Assembly (NCBI GenBank): GCA_913045055.1
Contig: CAJWPI010000003.1
Coordinates: forward strand, 16,329-80,328
Length of the DNA: 64,000 nt
Reading direction: 5' to 3'
From: an uncultured Gammaproteobacteria bacterium
GTDB taxonomy: Bacteria; Pseudomonadota; Gammaproteobacteria; Magnimaribacterales; Magnimaribacteraceae
Shown one piece after another: positions 25,242 through 34,596 of this stretch. The notes below the pieces were generated by a model. The model was given only the letters and a program-made list of their open reading frames with translations. It ran no database searches and had not been told where the DNA came from. The position numbers were made by a program, and so were the translations under genes. The number at the start of each line of letters is the position of its first letter. Position 1 is the first letter of the stretch.

Positions 25242-26375
25242 ATGGAAGTGCATGGAGATTGTGATCCAAAGTTCACCAAAGTTAAAGAGATATTTGCTGA
25301 TCTTTACCTGCAAGAAAGGGAATTAGGTTCAGCGTTTGCAATTTTTAAAAATGGTAAACCTCTTGTAAACATTTGGGCAGGTTACCAAGATCTAAATAAG
25401 ACTAAAAAATGGCAAGAAGATACTCTTGTTACTGTGTACTCTACTACCAAAGGCATTGCAGCTTTATGTATTGCTCTAGCTGTTGAAAAAGGACTTCTTG
25501 ATTATCAAGAAAGGGTAGAAAAATATTGGCCAGAATTTGGATGTAATGGGAAAGAAGAAATAACCGTTTCAATGCTAATGTCCCATCAAGCAGGAATATG
25601 CAGCCCTCTAACAAAAAATATAGATGACTACTATAACCAGGAATCTATGGCCAAAAAACTAGCTTCTATGCAACCTATTTGGAAACCAGGAACCGCATGT
25701 GGTTATCACTCTATGACATATGGTTGGCTGGTAGCTGAATTAATTTTAAGGGTAACAGGCAAAACAATTGGAACCTTTTTCCGGGAAGAAATAGGTGATA
25801 GAAATGATATAGATTTCTTTATTGGTCTACCTGAAGCCGAAGAGTTCAGGGTTGCTGAATTAGAATCTTTTGAGAAGATCTTAGATAACCAGAACAAAAA
25901 CGCGGATAAAAAAATAGAATTAACTGTCGCTCAAGAGGCTTTAAAAGAATCTGTTAATACTATAGATCATCATAATTCTAGAGAGTGGAGACAAGCTGAA
26001 ATACCTGCAGCAAATGGACAAGGAAGTGCAGCTGGCTTAGCTAAACTATATAGCTTAGTTACTCCTGAAGACTTATCTCTAAGAATTTTAGATGAAAGGA
26101 TTGTCAAGGAAATGACAGAGACTCAAGTAGAAGGTAAAGACCTGGTATTAAGAGTTTCCCTGCGATGGGGGAATGGTTTTGTACTGAATAAACATAAATT
26201 CGTTTATGGTCCTGTAGAGAAGGCTTTTGGTCATTCAGGATATGGGGGTTCTTGTGCTTTTTCTGATCCAGAGAATAAATTAGGTATCTCTTATGTGATG
26301 AATAAAATGGAGAATAATTTTGCTGGAGATGTTCGTTCAATTCAATTGATCAACGCGACGTATGAATGTATGTAG
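25242..26375 (+). CDS. Serine hydrolase, beta-lactamase/EstB-like fold
   Basis: A 377-residue class C beta-lactamase-fold protein without a signal peptide. S67-x2-K70 (VYSTTKGIAALC) is the nucleophile motif, Y160 (MTYGWLVAEL) sits at the YxN position with W replacing N, and FGHSGYGGS near the C-terminus takes the place of KTG. This set is typical of cytoplasmic esterases and related family VIII enzymes, not of true beta-lactamases. AGGAGAA is found just upstream of the ATG. It is 9 nt after the double-DsbA gene, so the two are probably co-transcribed. Substrate unknown. Confidence 0.82.
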   Translation: MEVHGDCDPKFTKVKEIFADLYLQERELGSAFAIFKNGKPLVNIWAGYQDLNKTKKWQEDTLVTVYSTTKGIAALCIALAVEKGLLDYQERVEKYWPEFGCNGKEEITVSMLMSHQAGICSPLTKNIDDYYNQESMAKKLASMQPIWKPGTACGYHSMTYGWLVAELILRVTGKTIGTFFREEIGDRNDIDFFIGLPEAEEFRVAELESFEKILDNQNKNADKKIELTVAQEALKESVNTIDHHNSREWRQAEIPAANGQGSAAGLAKLYSLVTPEDLSLRILDERIVKEMTETQVEGKDLVLRVSLRWGNGFVLNKHKFVYGPVEKAFGHSGYGGSCAFSDPENKLGISYVMNKMENNFAGDVRSIQLINATYECM

Positions 26376-26389
26376 TTTTGGATGTCAAC

Positions 26390-27349
26390 TTAGGTAATAA
26401 TATTTAAGAGTCTTTCTAACAACCAAAAACTCCCAATACCTCCTATAGAATAAGAAGCAAACTGGTAACTTGCTTTAGAAATATAAATTTTATTTAGAAT
26501 CCATATTAGGAATAATGCCAAAGGGATAATAATAATTTGTCCTATCTCGATTCCAATATTAAAGAACAACAATGATAGACCTAATTCATTGCTTGAAAAG
26601 CCTATCTGAGCTAAAGCTCCAGCAAATCCAAATCCATGTATAAGACCAAAACCGAAAGCTATCAACCAGGGGGTACGAAGATATTTTTTTTTCTCCCCTA
26701 CCTCCAAAGCAAGATAGATTAAAGTTAAAGCTATTAAGGCCTCTGCTAAAGATTGAGAAATCCTTATCAGATCCAAAACTGATAAAACCAAAGTTAGGCT
26801 ATGTGCTACAGTGAAAGCTGTAATGGTTTTAATTAATGTTCCGATTCCTTGTACTACAAAAACCAACCCGATTATAAATAAGATATGGTCTATGCCACTT
26901 AATAAATGCTCAACTCCTAACCTAAAATAACTTGTTGGATATAAAGTAGTCTCAAGAGGGATCATTAATGTAGGATTTTCAACACTTACTAAACTTTCAA
27001 AAGTTGATCCATCTAAATACTTTATGGTTACTAAAGCATCAATCATACGAGACAACCCTTTAAAGTGTATTTCTTTTGCTTTTATTGACTCAGTACAGGT
27101 TATGATCAATTCTAAAGTAGAATATTTGCTTCCTACATAAGGTAATGACTTATCCCCTTCCTCACATATTTTAGGTAAATCTACCTCTCCTTTATTGACA
27201 CTTGCATTAATAGGAAATAACCAAGTTACTTCATACTTATTTAATTCCTTTTCTTCTAAAACTAAACGGGCAGGATTTAATTCATGTGAATTTATTTGGA
27301 AAGAAACAAGGAACAATAGAACCAAAAAAGATTTACAACAAGATGCCAT
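26390..27349 (-). CDS. HupE/UreJ family membrane protein
   Basis: A 319-residue protein with an N-terminal signal peptide (ending near INSHELN), a 110-residue extracytoplasmic beta-rich part, and a C-terminal half of about six helices carrying the family motifs HLLSGIDHILFIIGL, FTVAHSLTL, IALTLIYLALE and GLIHGFGFAGAL. HupE/UreJ proteins are nickel or cobalt permeases in some systems, but the versions with this long N-terminal domain occur widely without nickel enzymes. No hydrogenase or urease gene is present here. It follows the PPIase gene by 1 nt, a common pairing. Metal transport is only a family-level guess. Confidence 0.82.
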   Translation of the reverse strand: MASCCKSFLVLLFLVSFQINSHELNPARLVLEEKELNKYEVTWLFPINASVNKGEVDLPKICEEGDKSLPYVGSKYSTLELIITCTESIKAKEIHFKGLSRMIDALVTIKYLDGSTFESLVSVENPTLMIPLETTLYPTSYFRLGVEHLLSGIDHILFIIGLVFVVQGIGTLIKTITAFTVAHSLTLVLSVLDLIRISQSLAEALIALTLIYLALEVGEKKKYLRTPWLIAFGFGLIHGFGFAGALAQIGFSSNELGLSLLFFNIGIEIGQIIIIPLALFLIWILNKIYISKASYQFASYSIGGIGSFWLLERLLNIIT

Positions 27350-27350
27350 A

Positions 27351-28151
27351 CTAATCAGTAAATTTTGGATTTATAACTATCTTGTATTCGGCCTTTAAAT
27401 CTTTTAAATAGCTCTTGTCTTGCTCTTCTTGCCTTTTTAGAAGGAAATCTGATAACACTTGACTAAAAACTTCTTCAAAAGAAGCTTCTTGTGGTTGAGT
27501 TTTTCCTAGAAGGAGAATTAAGTGACTCCCATAAACAGACCTAAATGGTCCAGACCATTCATTTAAATTCATATTGTGTAAATTCTTTGAGAAGCCTTTA
27601 CCAAAGATTCTTTCAATCTCTTTATCTGTTTTTAATGAAAAGTTTTTTTTATCCATAAAGGGGTCACTTCTAATTTCTTCATCAGTTTGCATTAGTTTAC
27701 TTAGTGCTTCTTGTGCTCTTTTCAGTCCTTGTTGATCTTTAGAGAAATAAAGGTGGGTAAAAGTATATTTGACGTCTTGAAAGTAGTCTGACTTATGTTT
27801 GAGAAAATAGTCCTGTAAATCTTTTTGTGAAGGCTCTTTTGTATTTATTTCTTGTCTTAGAAAACCTAATTTCTGTGCCAACCTTCTTTTTATAATAATA
27901 TCGTTCTTGTCTAATCCTAATTTAAGAGCCTCTCTATAGAGGATCTCTTCCTCTACTAGCTGATTTATTATCTTACTAATCTCGTCTTTACTTGGTTCTC
28001 TTCCAACCTGTTCTTGCCAACTTGCTATTAAACTTTCTATTTCATCATCATAAATTACTATACTATCTTCGGTTTCGTATGAACCCAAAAAAAGATCAAG
28101 TAAAAATATTCCTAATCCTATAGAGAAGAAGATTATCAGCTTCTTATTCAA
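27351..28151 (-). CDS. Membrane-anchored parvulin-type peptidyl-prolyl isomerase
   Basis: A 266-residue protein with one N-terminal anchor helix (LIIFFSIGLGIFLLDLFLG), a SurA-like helical segment that includes INQLVEEEILYREALKLGLDKND, and a degenerate parvulin domain (residues about 125-235) with YTFTHLYFS, FGKGFSKNLHNMNLNEWSGPFRSVYGSHLILLL. It would help fold exported proteins on the periplasmic face. It is 19 nt after the DUF3604 lipoprotein gene and 1 nt before the HupE-like gene. A folding partner for these secreted or membrane neighbours is plausible. Confidence 0.78.
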   Translation of the reverse strand: MNKKLIIFFSIGLGIFLLDLFLGSYETEDSIVIYDDEIESLIASWQEQVGREPSKDEISKIINQLVEEEILYREALKLGLDKNDIIIKRRLAQKLGFLRQEINTKEPSQKDLQDYFLKHKSDYFQDVKYTFTHLYFSKDQQGLKRAQEALSKLMQTDEEIRSDPFMDKKNFSLKTDKEIERIFGKGFSKNLHNMNLNEWSGPFRSVYGSHLILLLGKTQPQEASFEEVFSQVLSDFLLKRQEEQDKSYLKDLKAEYKIVINPKFTD

Positions 28152-28170
28152 TGTCTTTTGAATAAATTAA

Positions 28171-30261
28171 CTATGCGCTAGGTGTATACCAAATTGGAGA
28201 GGACCAAGCCCTTTCTTGAATAGTCTTATGTAAGTCAGGCCTAGGTTCAAAACCATTCTTTATAGCATCCCAAGTAGACCATCTGCAGGTTGGGTTTTCT
28301 AAAACTCTTACATAGTAAAAGGATTTTTCTTTAGGATTAAAATCTGGATCCCTCCATAAAGCCTTAAGCTCAGAAGACCCTATTCCAGAAGAAATAGAAC
28401 AATCCTCTATATTCACCCTTGCACCATTGTCAGGGCATCTATTTGTTACGGGATCTACTTTAAGACCATTTGAGCAGACTACATCGTACACAACTTCAGA
28501 AGGTGCTCCGGAAATCTGAGCTACCGAACCTTTGATTATTTGGATCCTTTGTAAAGGAGCGCCATTAACATCCCTTAGAGCCCAAACGAGAAAATCAGGT
28601 GATTGCTTGTCTGAATATACTAAATCTCCTCCCATAGGAACGCCCTTGGAATAAGCTAATTTTTCCATATTGTCATCACTTAACATCGACTCTTTAAAGT
28701 CTTTACCTGCAAAAAACCTTAATTTTATGCGTGTACCAGAAGTTGCGTATGTTTCTTTCCTTCGAAAGGCGTTAAAAATTGATTCACGTGTATTTTCTTC
28801 TGCCCATACAACTGCTAATCCTGATGCTCCCCATTCTTTAAAAGGCGGATCATTGTAGTAATCATTTCCTATCTTCTTGAGAGCTACTAAGCGTGCTGCA
28901 ACACCCTGCTCAAGGGCATCTAGTTGAACTGAACCTCCTTCATCTGCTATACCCATAGCTTGTAACATTTCCGTACTTAGAGGTACTGAACCACGTAGTT
29001 CAGGGGTTCCGTCTAAAATTCCTATTTTTGAATTAAAATTAGATTCATCATCAGATATTGCACCAGTGTGTGTATCACTAGCACCTACCATTCCAAACTT
29101 ATAGGGATTACCTCTATTTTCTTCTTGTAGACCCAGACCATCTAAATAAGCCTGTCTAACATAACTTCCAAAAGGTCTACTATAACCAGGATGTCCAACT
29201 CTTACGCTCATTATCTCAAAATCAGCCCATTCATCGTTTGGGGATAATAACGGATGTGTATCAGAAGTACCTTTAACTTGTGTCATCTCAACTAAGGGTT
29301 CATTTCGCATTCTAAAATCAGCATAATCCACATTTACTGGGTATCCATTCCAATTTTCTAACTCAAACATTTGGCCATTAGAACCATTCGGATTGTGGGG
29401 TATAGCTATAGTATCAACACCCTGTTCTCTCAAATTATCCATCCAAGACCATAAATCTTCAGGATTTAAAGATTTCAATCTTGAAAAAGGCTCTAATGTG
29501 ACTTTGCTTCCTGAAAAGATAACATTCCTATGTAGATTTCCTCCTTCAAAAGGGGGGCTGCCATAAGGGTTCATAAATGAAGCACCCTTATCTGTAAAAC
29601 TTGTTGAAGATGTATATTCATAAGCTACAAAAGTAGTAAATTTTCCTGGATCATTATGCCTTTGAGCACTTGAGATAACATCTCTCCATGCAGTTCTATG
29701 TATATCTACATCGTACATACTTGAAGCACGTGCTTGGTCACCTGTAAATAAATATTCTATAGCTCCCCACCAACTGATATTTTGAGATGATTGTGTTACC
29801 CAATAGGCAAACAAATTAGCTCTCTCAGGAACTGATGCTATTGTTCGGTTATCTTCTCTATTGAGGTTGTGAAAGGGTTCAGTTCCAGCTCTTGTATTAT
29901 TAGGATCGGCCCAACCAGGTACACTACCAAGTAGAAATCCATGATCTGTTACAGCATAAAAATCAAGAGGTTCACGTAACTGCATATCATAACCTAATGG
30001 ATGCTTGATAATTCCTCCTTTAGCATAGCTATAAGCATCGTCCGGTGTTGCTGTAGTTCCAAAAATAAAGGCATCAAAAGAATGTTTAGTGTGAACATGT
30101 AAATCGCCAAAATACACATTCCTTTCCTTGTTAAAATCTTCAGAGGGTTCGTTTAAGGTATTGACCGCTAGATCAGAATAATCAACAACCTTATCCCCGG
30201 GAGAGCAACTCCAAAGGAATACTATGAAAGGTATTGTTAGTAATTTAGATTTGAAATTCAT
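28171..30261 (-). CDS. DUF3604 lipoprotein (PHP-like fold), copy 1
   Basis: A 696-residue lipoprotein: signal MNFKSKLLTIPFIVFLWSC with a lipobox at C19. The DUF3604 core starts RNVYFGDLHVHTKHSFDAF, a D-L-H-x-H-T motif, and is followed by FYAVTDHGFLLG, both metal-site signatures of the PHP superfamily. A further GASDTHTGA and IAIPHNPN supply more His/Asp. The C-terminal part ends with NPTCRWSTWDAI and ERAWSSPIW. I start at the ATG at 30261, preceded by GGGGAG; an apparent longer frame begins only at a TTG inside that ribosome-binding site. Likely a periplasmic metal-dependent hydrolase. Its paralogue lies two genes upstream. Substrate unknown. Confidence 0.85.
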   Translation of the reverse strand: MNFKSKLLTIPFIVFLWSCSPGDKVVDYSDLAVNTLNEPSEDFNKERNVYFGDLHVHTKHSFDAFIFGTTATPDDAYSYAKGGIIKHPLGYDMQLREPLDFYAVTDHGFLLGSVPGWADPNNTRAGTEPFHNLNREDNRTIASVPERANLFAYWVTQSSQNISWWGAIEYLFTGDQARASSMYDVDIHRTAWRDVISSAQRHNDPGKFTTFVAYEYTSSTSFTDKGASFMNPYGSPPFEGGNLHRNVIFSGSKVTLEPFSRLKSLNPEDLWSWMDNLREQGVDTIAIPHNPNGSNGQMFELENWNGYPVNVDYADFRMRNEPLVEMTQVKGTSDTHPLLSPNDEWADFEIMSVRVGHPGYSRPFGSYVRQAYLDGLGLQEENRGNPYKFGMVGASDTHTGAISDDESNFNSKIGILDGTPELRGSVPLSTEMLQAMGIADEGGSVQLDALEQGVAARLVALKKIGNDYYNDPPFKEWGASGLAVVWAEENTRESIFNAFRRKETYATSGTRIKLRFFAGKDFKESMLSDDNMEKLAYSKGVPMGGDLVYSDKQSPDFLVWALRDVNGAPLQRIQIIKGSVAQISGAPSEVVYDVVCSNGLKVDPVTNRCPDNGARVNIEDCSISSGIGSSELKALWRDPDFNPKEKSFYYVRVLENPTCRWSTWDAIKNGFEPRPDLHKTIQERAWSSPIWYTPSA

Positions 30262-30321
30262 ATGCCTACTCCCCAATTTGTATATTATAAATAATACACT
30301 TTTATAGAAAAAAAATAAGTC

Positions 30322-31575
30322 TTACCATAGATCGTATTTCTGTAACTCTGCTCTTCCTACAACCATATGATGTACTTCATCAGGTCCATCAGCAAACCTT
30401 AAATGCCTCATGTCAGCATACATACCAGCTAAAGGTGTCCATTGTGAAATTCCTGCCGCGCCATGCATTTGAATAGCTTGGTCTACTATCAGACATGCTT
30501 TTTCTGGAACCATGGCTTTTACCGCACTAATATAGACTCTGGCTTCTTTATTGCCTAAAACATCCATTGCCTTAGCTGCCTGTAAAACCGATAGTCTCAT
30601 TGCATTGATCTCTATTCTTGCACGAGCAATAACTTCAACATTTTTACCTAACTTTGCTATAGGTTTTCCGAAGGCTTCTCTTGACCCAGCACGCTTTACC
30701 ATTAGTTCAAGAGCAGTTTCAGCTTTTCCTATGGTACGCATACAATGATGAATACGTCCCGGACCAAGACGAACTTGGGATATTTCAAACCCTCTTCCTT
30801 CGCCTAATAATATGTTTTCTTTCGGAACCCTTACATTATTAAGCTTAATATGCATATGTCCTTGAGGAGCATGGTCTTGACCAAAAACCTGCATACCTTC
30901 TAAAATTTCAACTCCGGGAGTATCTTTTGGAACTAGTATTTGAGATTGTTGCTTTGAAGGATGTGCGTCTGGGCTTGTTTTGACCATAACAATCATTATT
31001 TTACAACGCGGATCTCCTGCACCAGATATATAGAATTTTTCACCATTTATCAACCACTCTGACCCTTCTAAAACTGCACTAGTACTTATATTTTTAGCGT
31101 CTGAAGAAGCTAAATTTGGTTCAGTCATTGCATATGCTGATCTTATTTCTCCATTTAATAGAGGCTCTAACCACTCTTTCTTTTGTTGAGCTGATCCTAC
31201 ATGTTGTAAGACTTCCATGTTTCCTGTATCTGGAGCACTGCAATTCATAGATTCAGAGGCCAAAGGATACTTTCCTAACTCTGCTGCTATATATGCATAA
31301 TCTAAATTAGTTAAGCCCTCCCCTATTTTTCCATCTAGATCAGGTAAGAAGAAATTCCATAAACCTAATTCTCTAGCCTTATCTTTAGCTCCCTCTAATA
31401 ATTCCATCTGTCGTGGGTGCCAAGACCATCGGTCTTCTTTCTCTTTGTGTAAGTCAAAAAACTCTTGCTGTATAGGGGCTACATTTTCTTCACAATGTTT
31501 CTTTACAAGGTCCATTAAAGCATGGGCATCAGGTGACATTGCTAACTGAAAAAGTTCATTATTTAAATTTGACAT
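30322..31575 (-). CDS. Acyl-CoA dehydrogenase family protein (ACAD10/11-like)
   Basis: A 417-residue flavoprotein. FAD/substrate motifs are AYAMTEPNLASSDAKNI, MHIKLNNVRVPKENILLGEGRGFEISQ and AIQMHGAAGISQWTPLAGMYADMRHLRFADGPDEVHH; the last, with its DGPDEVH, is typical of ACAD10/11-type enzymes acting on long or branched acyl-CoA. The ATG has AGGAGAAA upstream. It lies between two DUF3604 lipoprotein genes in a six-gene minus unit (16 nt from the upstream copy). The chemistry is alpha,beta-desaturation of an acyl-CoA; chain preference is unknown. Confidence 0.88.
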   Translation of the reverse strand: MSNLNNELFQLAMSPDAHALMDLVKKHCEENVAPIQQEFFDLHKEKEDRWSWHPRQMELLEGAKDKARELGLWNFFLPDLDGKIGEGLTNLDYAYIAAELGKYPLASESMNCSAPDTGNMEVLQHVGSAQQKKEWLEPLLNGEIRSAYAMTEPNLASSDAKNISTSAVLEGSEWLINGEKFYISGAGDPRCKIMIVMVKTSPDAHPSKQQSQILVPKDTPGVEILEGMQVFGQDHAPQGHMHIKLNNVRVPKENILLGEGRGFEISQVRLGPGRIHHCMRTIGKAETALELMVKRAGSREAFGKPIAKLGKNVEVIARARIEINAMRLSVLQAAKAMDVLGNKEARVYISAVKAMVPEKACLIVDQAIQMHGAAGISQWTPLAGMYADMRHLRFADGPDEVHHMVVGRAELQKYDLW

Positions 31576-31591
31576 TATTTCTCCTTATTAA

Positions 31592-33610
31592 TTAATTGGT
31601 CTTAAACCAAATTGGTGAAGACCAAGCTCTCTCTTGAATAGTTTTTGCTACTTTAGTTCTTGGTTTAGTGCCTGCTCTAAGTGCATCCCACATAGACCAT
31701 CGACAAACTGGATTTTCAAGAACTCTAACATAATAGACAGATTCAACTTTGGAGTTGAAATCTGGGTCTTGCCATATTGCTTTCAGCTCAGAAGAACCTT
31801 TATCTTGAGATATAGAACAATCACTCAAATCAACAGAAGCTCCATTATTAGGGCAACGATGGGTTATTGGATCCACTGTTAATCCATCAGAACAAGCTAT
31901 ATCGTAAACCTTTTCTTTGGTTTCTTTAGAGAATTCTGAGTCATACCAGCCCTTTATAATCTGTACTCTTTGTAGAGGAGCTCCCCTTGCATCTTGTTGA
32001 GCAAAAACTAAAAAACTAGGTGATGTTGTGCCTTCTGAAAATAAATCTCCCCCCATAGGCACACCAGCAGCATATGCTTTCTCAACAAGATCTGGATCAT
32101 TTAAATTAAGAGAACTAATCTTATATCCTGAAAAAAATCTTAATTTGATTCTAGTTCCTGAAGTTGCGTAAGTTTCTTTTCTTTTTAAAGCTGCAAACAA
32201 AGAATCTCTCGTATTTTCTTCAGACCATACTGCTGCTAAACCAGAAGAGCTAAAAAGAGTTGATCTTAAATTAGCGTATGTCACGTTTTCCTCTTGGCTG
32301 CTCTCTATTCCGCTAGCTCTTAGGTCAGTCTGCATATTGATCATAGGTCCTGTTAAAGGAACAGATCCTCTTGATACAGGAGAGCTTGACAAGGGTGAAG
32401 ATCCAAAATAGTTACTTTCATCAAATGTAAAAGCTCCATCATGTGTATCACTTGAACCAATAAATCCTACTGCAAAGGGATTTCCTCGCGCTTCACTTCT
32501 TAAAGCCAGACCATTGACAAGAGCCTCTCTGACATAACTCCCATTAAGTAGACTATACTGAGAAACATTCCCCTTTCTAGTACTAAGAATTTCAAAGTTT
32601 GCCCATTCATCTTCTGGAGAAAGGCGAGGATGAGTCTCAGAAGTTCCTTTTATTTGTGTTATCTCAACTATTGGTTCATTTCTCATTCTAGTTTCAGAAA
32701 AACTTTGGTCAATTGGCATACCATTAAAATAATCCATTTTGAATGTTTCACCGTTAGACTGATTGGAGTTATGGGGAATTGCTAGACTATCAACTCCTTT
32801 ATTACGTAAAGAATCCATCCAAGCCCATAGATCTTCTGGATTTATAGAATCAGCCCTAGTAAATGGTCTTTTCGGAGCTTTAGATGATTCAAAAATTACG
32901 TTTCTATGGTAAGAAGCTCTCTCTGGAGCTGGGCTGCTTACAGTCCACTCATAAGCAATAAAGGTAGTAAATTTTCCTGGATCATTGTGCTTTTCAGCAG
33001 CTTCTTTAATATCACGCCAAGCAAAAAGATGTGCATCATAGTCAAATGCCTTAGATGCTAAAGAGGAGTTATTTGTCAGCCAAGCTTTAGTTTGATCTAA
33101 AGTACTGCCTCGAGTGGCAATAAATTTTCCTGCCTCTTCTCTAAATAATTTTATTCTTCTTAAAATTGAGGAATCATTAAGATTTTCAGGTGCATTTATG
33201 TTGTGGAAAGGCGTAGCTTCAGGCAATTTAGATAATTCAGAAGTAGTATCTGCCCATTTCTCAACTACTCCAAGAAATAACCCATGATCTGTAACTGCAT
33301 AAAAATCTAGGGGCTCTTCTAGCTTCATGTCAACACCCCAAGAATTAACTACCAATTTTCCTTTAGCAAATTCATAGCTAGAGTTAGGGTTAACATCAGC
33401 TCCAAGCAAAAAAGCATCAAATGAATATTTTGTGTGAACGTGTAAATCTCCAAAATACACATTCCTAAATTTATTGTAATCAGATGACTTGGATTGCTTT
33501 ATCTCCTCATTGTTAACAATCCGATAGTCTTCGATAATTAAAGAGTCATCAGAACAACTCCAAAGGAATATTAAAAAAAGAATGATTAGGTTCTTCTTCA
33601 AAAGAGACAT
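31592..33610 (-). CDS. DUF3604 lipoprotein (PHP-like fold), copy 2
   Basis: A 672-residue paralogue of the neighbouring DUF3604 protein with the same build: lipoprotein signal MSLLKKNLIILFLIFLWSC (C19), RNVYFGDLHVHTKYSFDAF, FYAVTDHGLFLG, LAIPHNSNQ, GSSDTHDGA, and a C-terminal NPVCRWSMWDAL and ERAWSSPIW. The two copies diverge mainly between residues about 150 and 200 and around the serine-rich PLSSSPVSRGSV insertion. Both would be periplasmic, metal-dependent hydrolases. It follows the exported repeat-protein gene by 11 nt. The duplication implies two related substrates or an ongoing divergence. Confidence 0.85.
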   Translation of the reverse strand: MSLLKKNLIILFLIFLWSCSDDSLIIEDYRIVNNEEIKQSKSSDYNKFRNVYFGDLHVHTKYSFDAFLLGADVNPNSSYEFAKGKLVVNSWGVDMKLEEPLDFYAVTDHGLFLGVVEKWADTTSELSKLPEATPFHNINAPENLNDSSILRRIKLFREEAGKFIATRGSTLDQTKAWLTNNSSLASKAFDYDAHLFAWRDIKEAAEKHNDPGKFTTFIAYEWTVSSPAPERASYHRNVIFESSKAPKRPFTRADSINPEDLWAWMDSLRNKGVDSLAIPHNSNQSNGETFKMDYFNGMPIDQSFSETRMRNEPIVEITQIKGTSETHPRLSPEDEWANFEILSTRKGNVSQYSLLNGSYVREALVNGLALRSEARGNPFAVGFIGSSDTHDGAFTFDESNYFGSSPLSSSPVSRGSVPLTGPMINMQTDLRASGIESSQEENVTYANLRSTLFSSSGLAAVWSEENTRDSLFAALKRKETYATSGTRIKLRFFSGYKISSLNLNDPDLVEKAYAAGVPMGGDLFSEGTTSPSFLVFAQQDARGAPLQRVQIIKGWYDSEFSKETKEKVYDIACSDGLTVDPITHRCPNNGASVDLSDCSISQDKGSSELKAIWQDPDFNSKVESVYYVRVLENPVCRWSMWDALRAGTKPRTKVAKTIQERAWSSPIWFKTN

Positions 33611-33621
33611 AGCTAAGCCTG

Positions 33622-34305
33622 TTACTCTACTAAAATAAGTAAATCGTCTGAATGATTTCTAATATCTAATTTCTCATCCATCAATTCTTTACTCCAAATT
33701 TCATCAAGACTTGTAGCCTTAACTGCAAAATCAGCATAATCTTTAAATCCGCAAGTAATATATACTGCCATTTCAGGGCCAAATCTATGTTGACTTAAGT
33801 TACATTCTCCAAAAGAGCGCTTGTAAGCGCTGAATAATTTATTAGCGCTTTCTATTTGTCCTGAACCTGTTAAGTAAGGACCCCAATCAAATTTTGAGAG
33901 CAGAAGAAAGGGATGGATCTTAGTTGCATTTCTTTCTAAAACTTTGACTATATTGTCAGTATGAGCGCTGTAGCTTTGAGGAGAAGTTGATTGAGTTGCA
34001 GAAAGAGTTTTATCCATTATCTTTGCAAAATGATTTAAATCATCGAACAAACAAAAAGTATAAAAAGCTCTTTGTCCCCCAAAATGGTGTCTATACACTC
34101 CGCAATCGTTATAACCATTCTCTAATTGCGTCTTTTGCAAATTTATTAATTCTTTTTCTAAATCAGCAGGATTCTGACCTGAAGATATCTCGTAAGTAGA
34201 TAGTAAGACATATTCATTAGAAACAGTTTTTTCATCTTTTTCATGATGAGCTGCAAAGAAGTTAGTAGACATAAGAATCAAAAGGGGAAAAGTTAAAAAT
34301 TTCAT
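33622..34305 (-). CDS. Exported two-repeat protein of unknown function
   Basis: A 227-residue protein with a signal peptide (MKFLTFPLLILMSTNFFA). I take the ATG at 34305 because GGAGG sits 6-7 nt upstream; an upstream in-frame ATG at 34341 would bury the signal. The mature part holds two related halves: YVLLSTYEISSGQ...CGVYRHHFGGQRAFYTFCLFDD and FLLLSKFDWGPYL...CNLSQHRFGPEMAVYITCGFKD. Each has a strand, a helix, a Cys and an H-x-F/FG turn, then an F-x-x-C strand. The design recalls dimeric alpha/beta-barrel repeats, as in the exported protein at 16520. First gene of the DUF3604 unit. I do not recognise a catalytic site. Confidence 0.65.
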   Translation of the reverse strand: MKFLTFPLLILMSTNFFAAHHEKDEKTVSNEYVLLSTYEISSGQNPADLEKELINLQKTQLENGYNDCGVYRHHFGGQRAFYTFCLFDDLNHFAKIMDKTLSATQSTSPQSYSAHTDNIVKVLERNATKIHPFLLLSKFDWGPYLTGSGQIESANKLFSAYKRSFGECNLSQHRFGPEMAVYITCGFKDYADFAVKATSLDEIWSKELMDEKLDIRNHSDDLLILVE

Positions 34306-34372
34306 AGATACCTCCAAAGAATTAATGATGTTAACTATCAAGTAGGTAAGAAAGAAAGTAAAGTGAAATAAT

Positions 34373-34411
34373 TTGACAAGAAATAAAAATATACTGTATA
34401 TTTATACAGTA
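34373..34411 (+). promoter_or_regulatory. LexA (SOS) operator overlapping a promoter
   Basis: TACTGTATATTTATACAGTA at 34392-34411 is a perfect 9-bp palindrome with a 2-nt centre and contains CTGT-N8-ACAG, the gammaproteobacterial LexA consensus. TTGACA (34373-34378) and TATATT (34397-34402), 18 nt apart, form a promoter whose -10 box lies inside the operator, so LexA would block it directly. The downstream ATG overlaps the operator's last base. Confidence 0.85.
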
Positions 34412-34596
34412 TGAATGATATGTATAGAAAAAATAAGTCTAATAAACAACCTATGGCTATAAAAAGAGAATATTCTCATAGCGAAGAAATCTTGCAGAGT
34501 TCATGGATTGATCGTTTAATTATGAATATGTATATAGTTTTGTCTGGTTTTTTATTGGCTATTAGTATAGCCTCTCTATCAAATATTAGTGGCTAA
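34411..34596 (+). CDS. LexA-controlled small single-pass membrane protein
   Basis: A 61-residue protein: a basic N-terminal half (MYRKNKSNKQ, IKREYSHSEE) and one transmembrane helix at about 36-57 (LIMNMYIVLSGFLLAISIASL). The ATG at 34411 falls where the promoter would start transcription, so the mRNA may be leaderless; an internal ATG at 34453 also lacks a Shine-Dalgarno site. No homologue is recognised. Small SOS-induced membrane proteins in other bacteria (SidA, DidA, YneA, TisB) block division or depolarise the membrane, so a similar role is a fair guess. Its stop overlaps the next tiny gene by 8 nt. Confidence 0.6.
   Translation: MNDMYRKNKSNKQPMAIKREYSHSEEILQSSWIDRLIMNMYIVLSGFLLAISIASLSNISG

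Noticed and set aside
28171..30276. DUF3604 copy 1 starting at TTG 30276
   Set aside because: That TTG lies within the GGGGAG ribosome-binding site of the ATG at 30261, which directly begins a lipoprotein signal.
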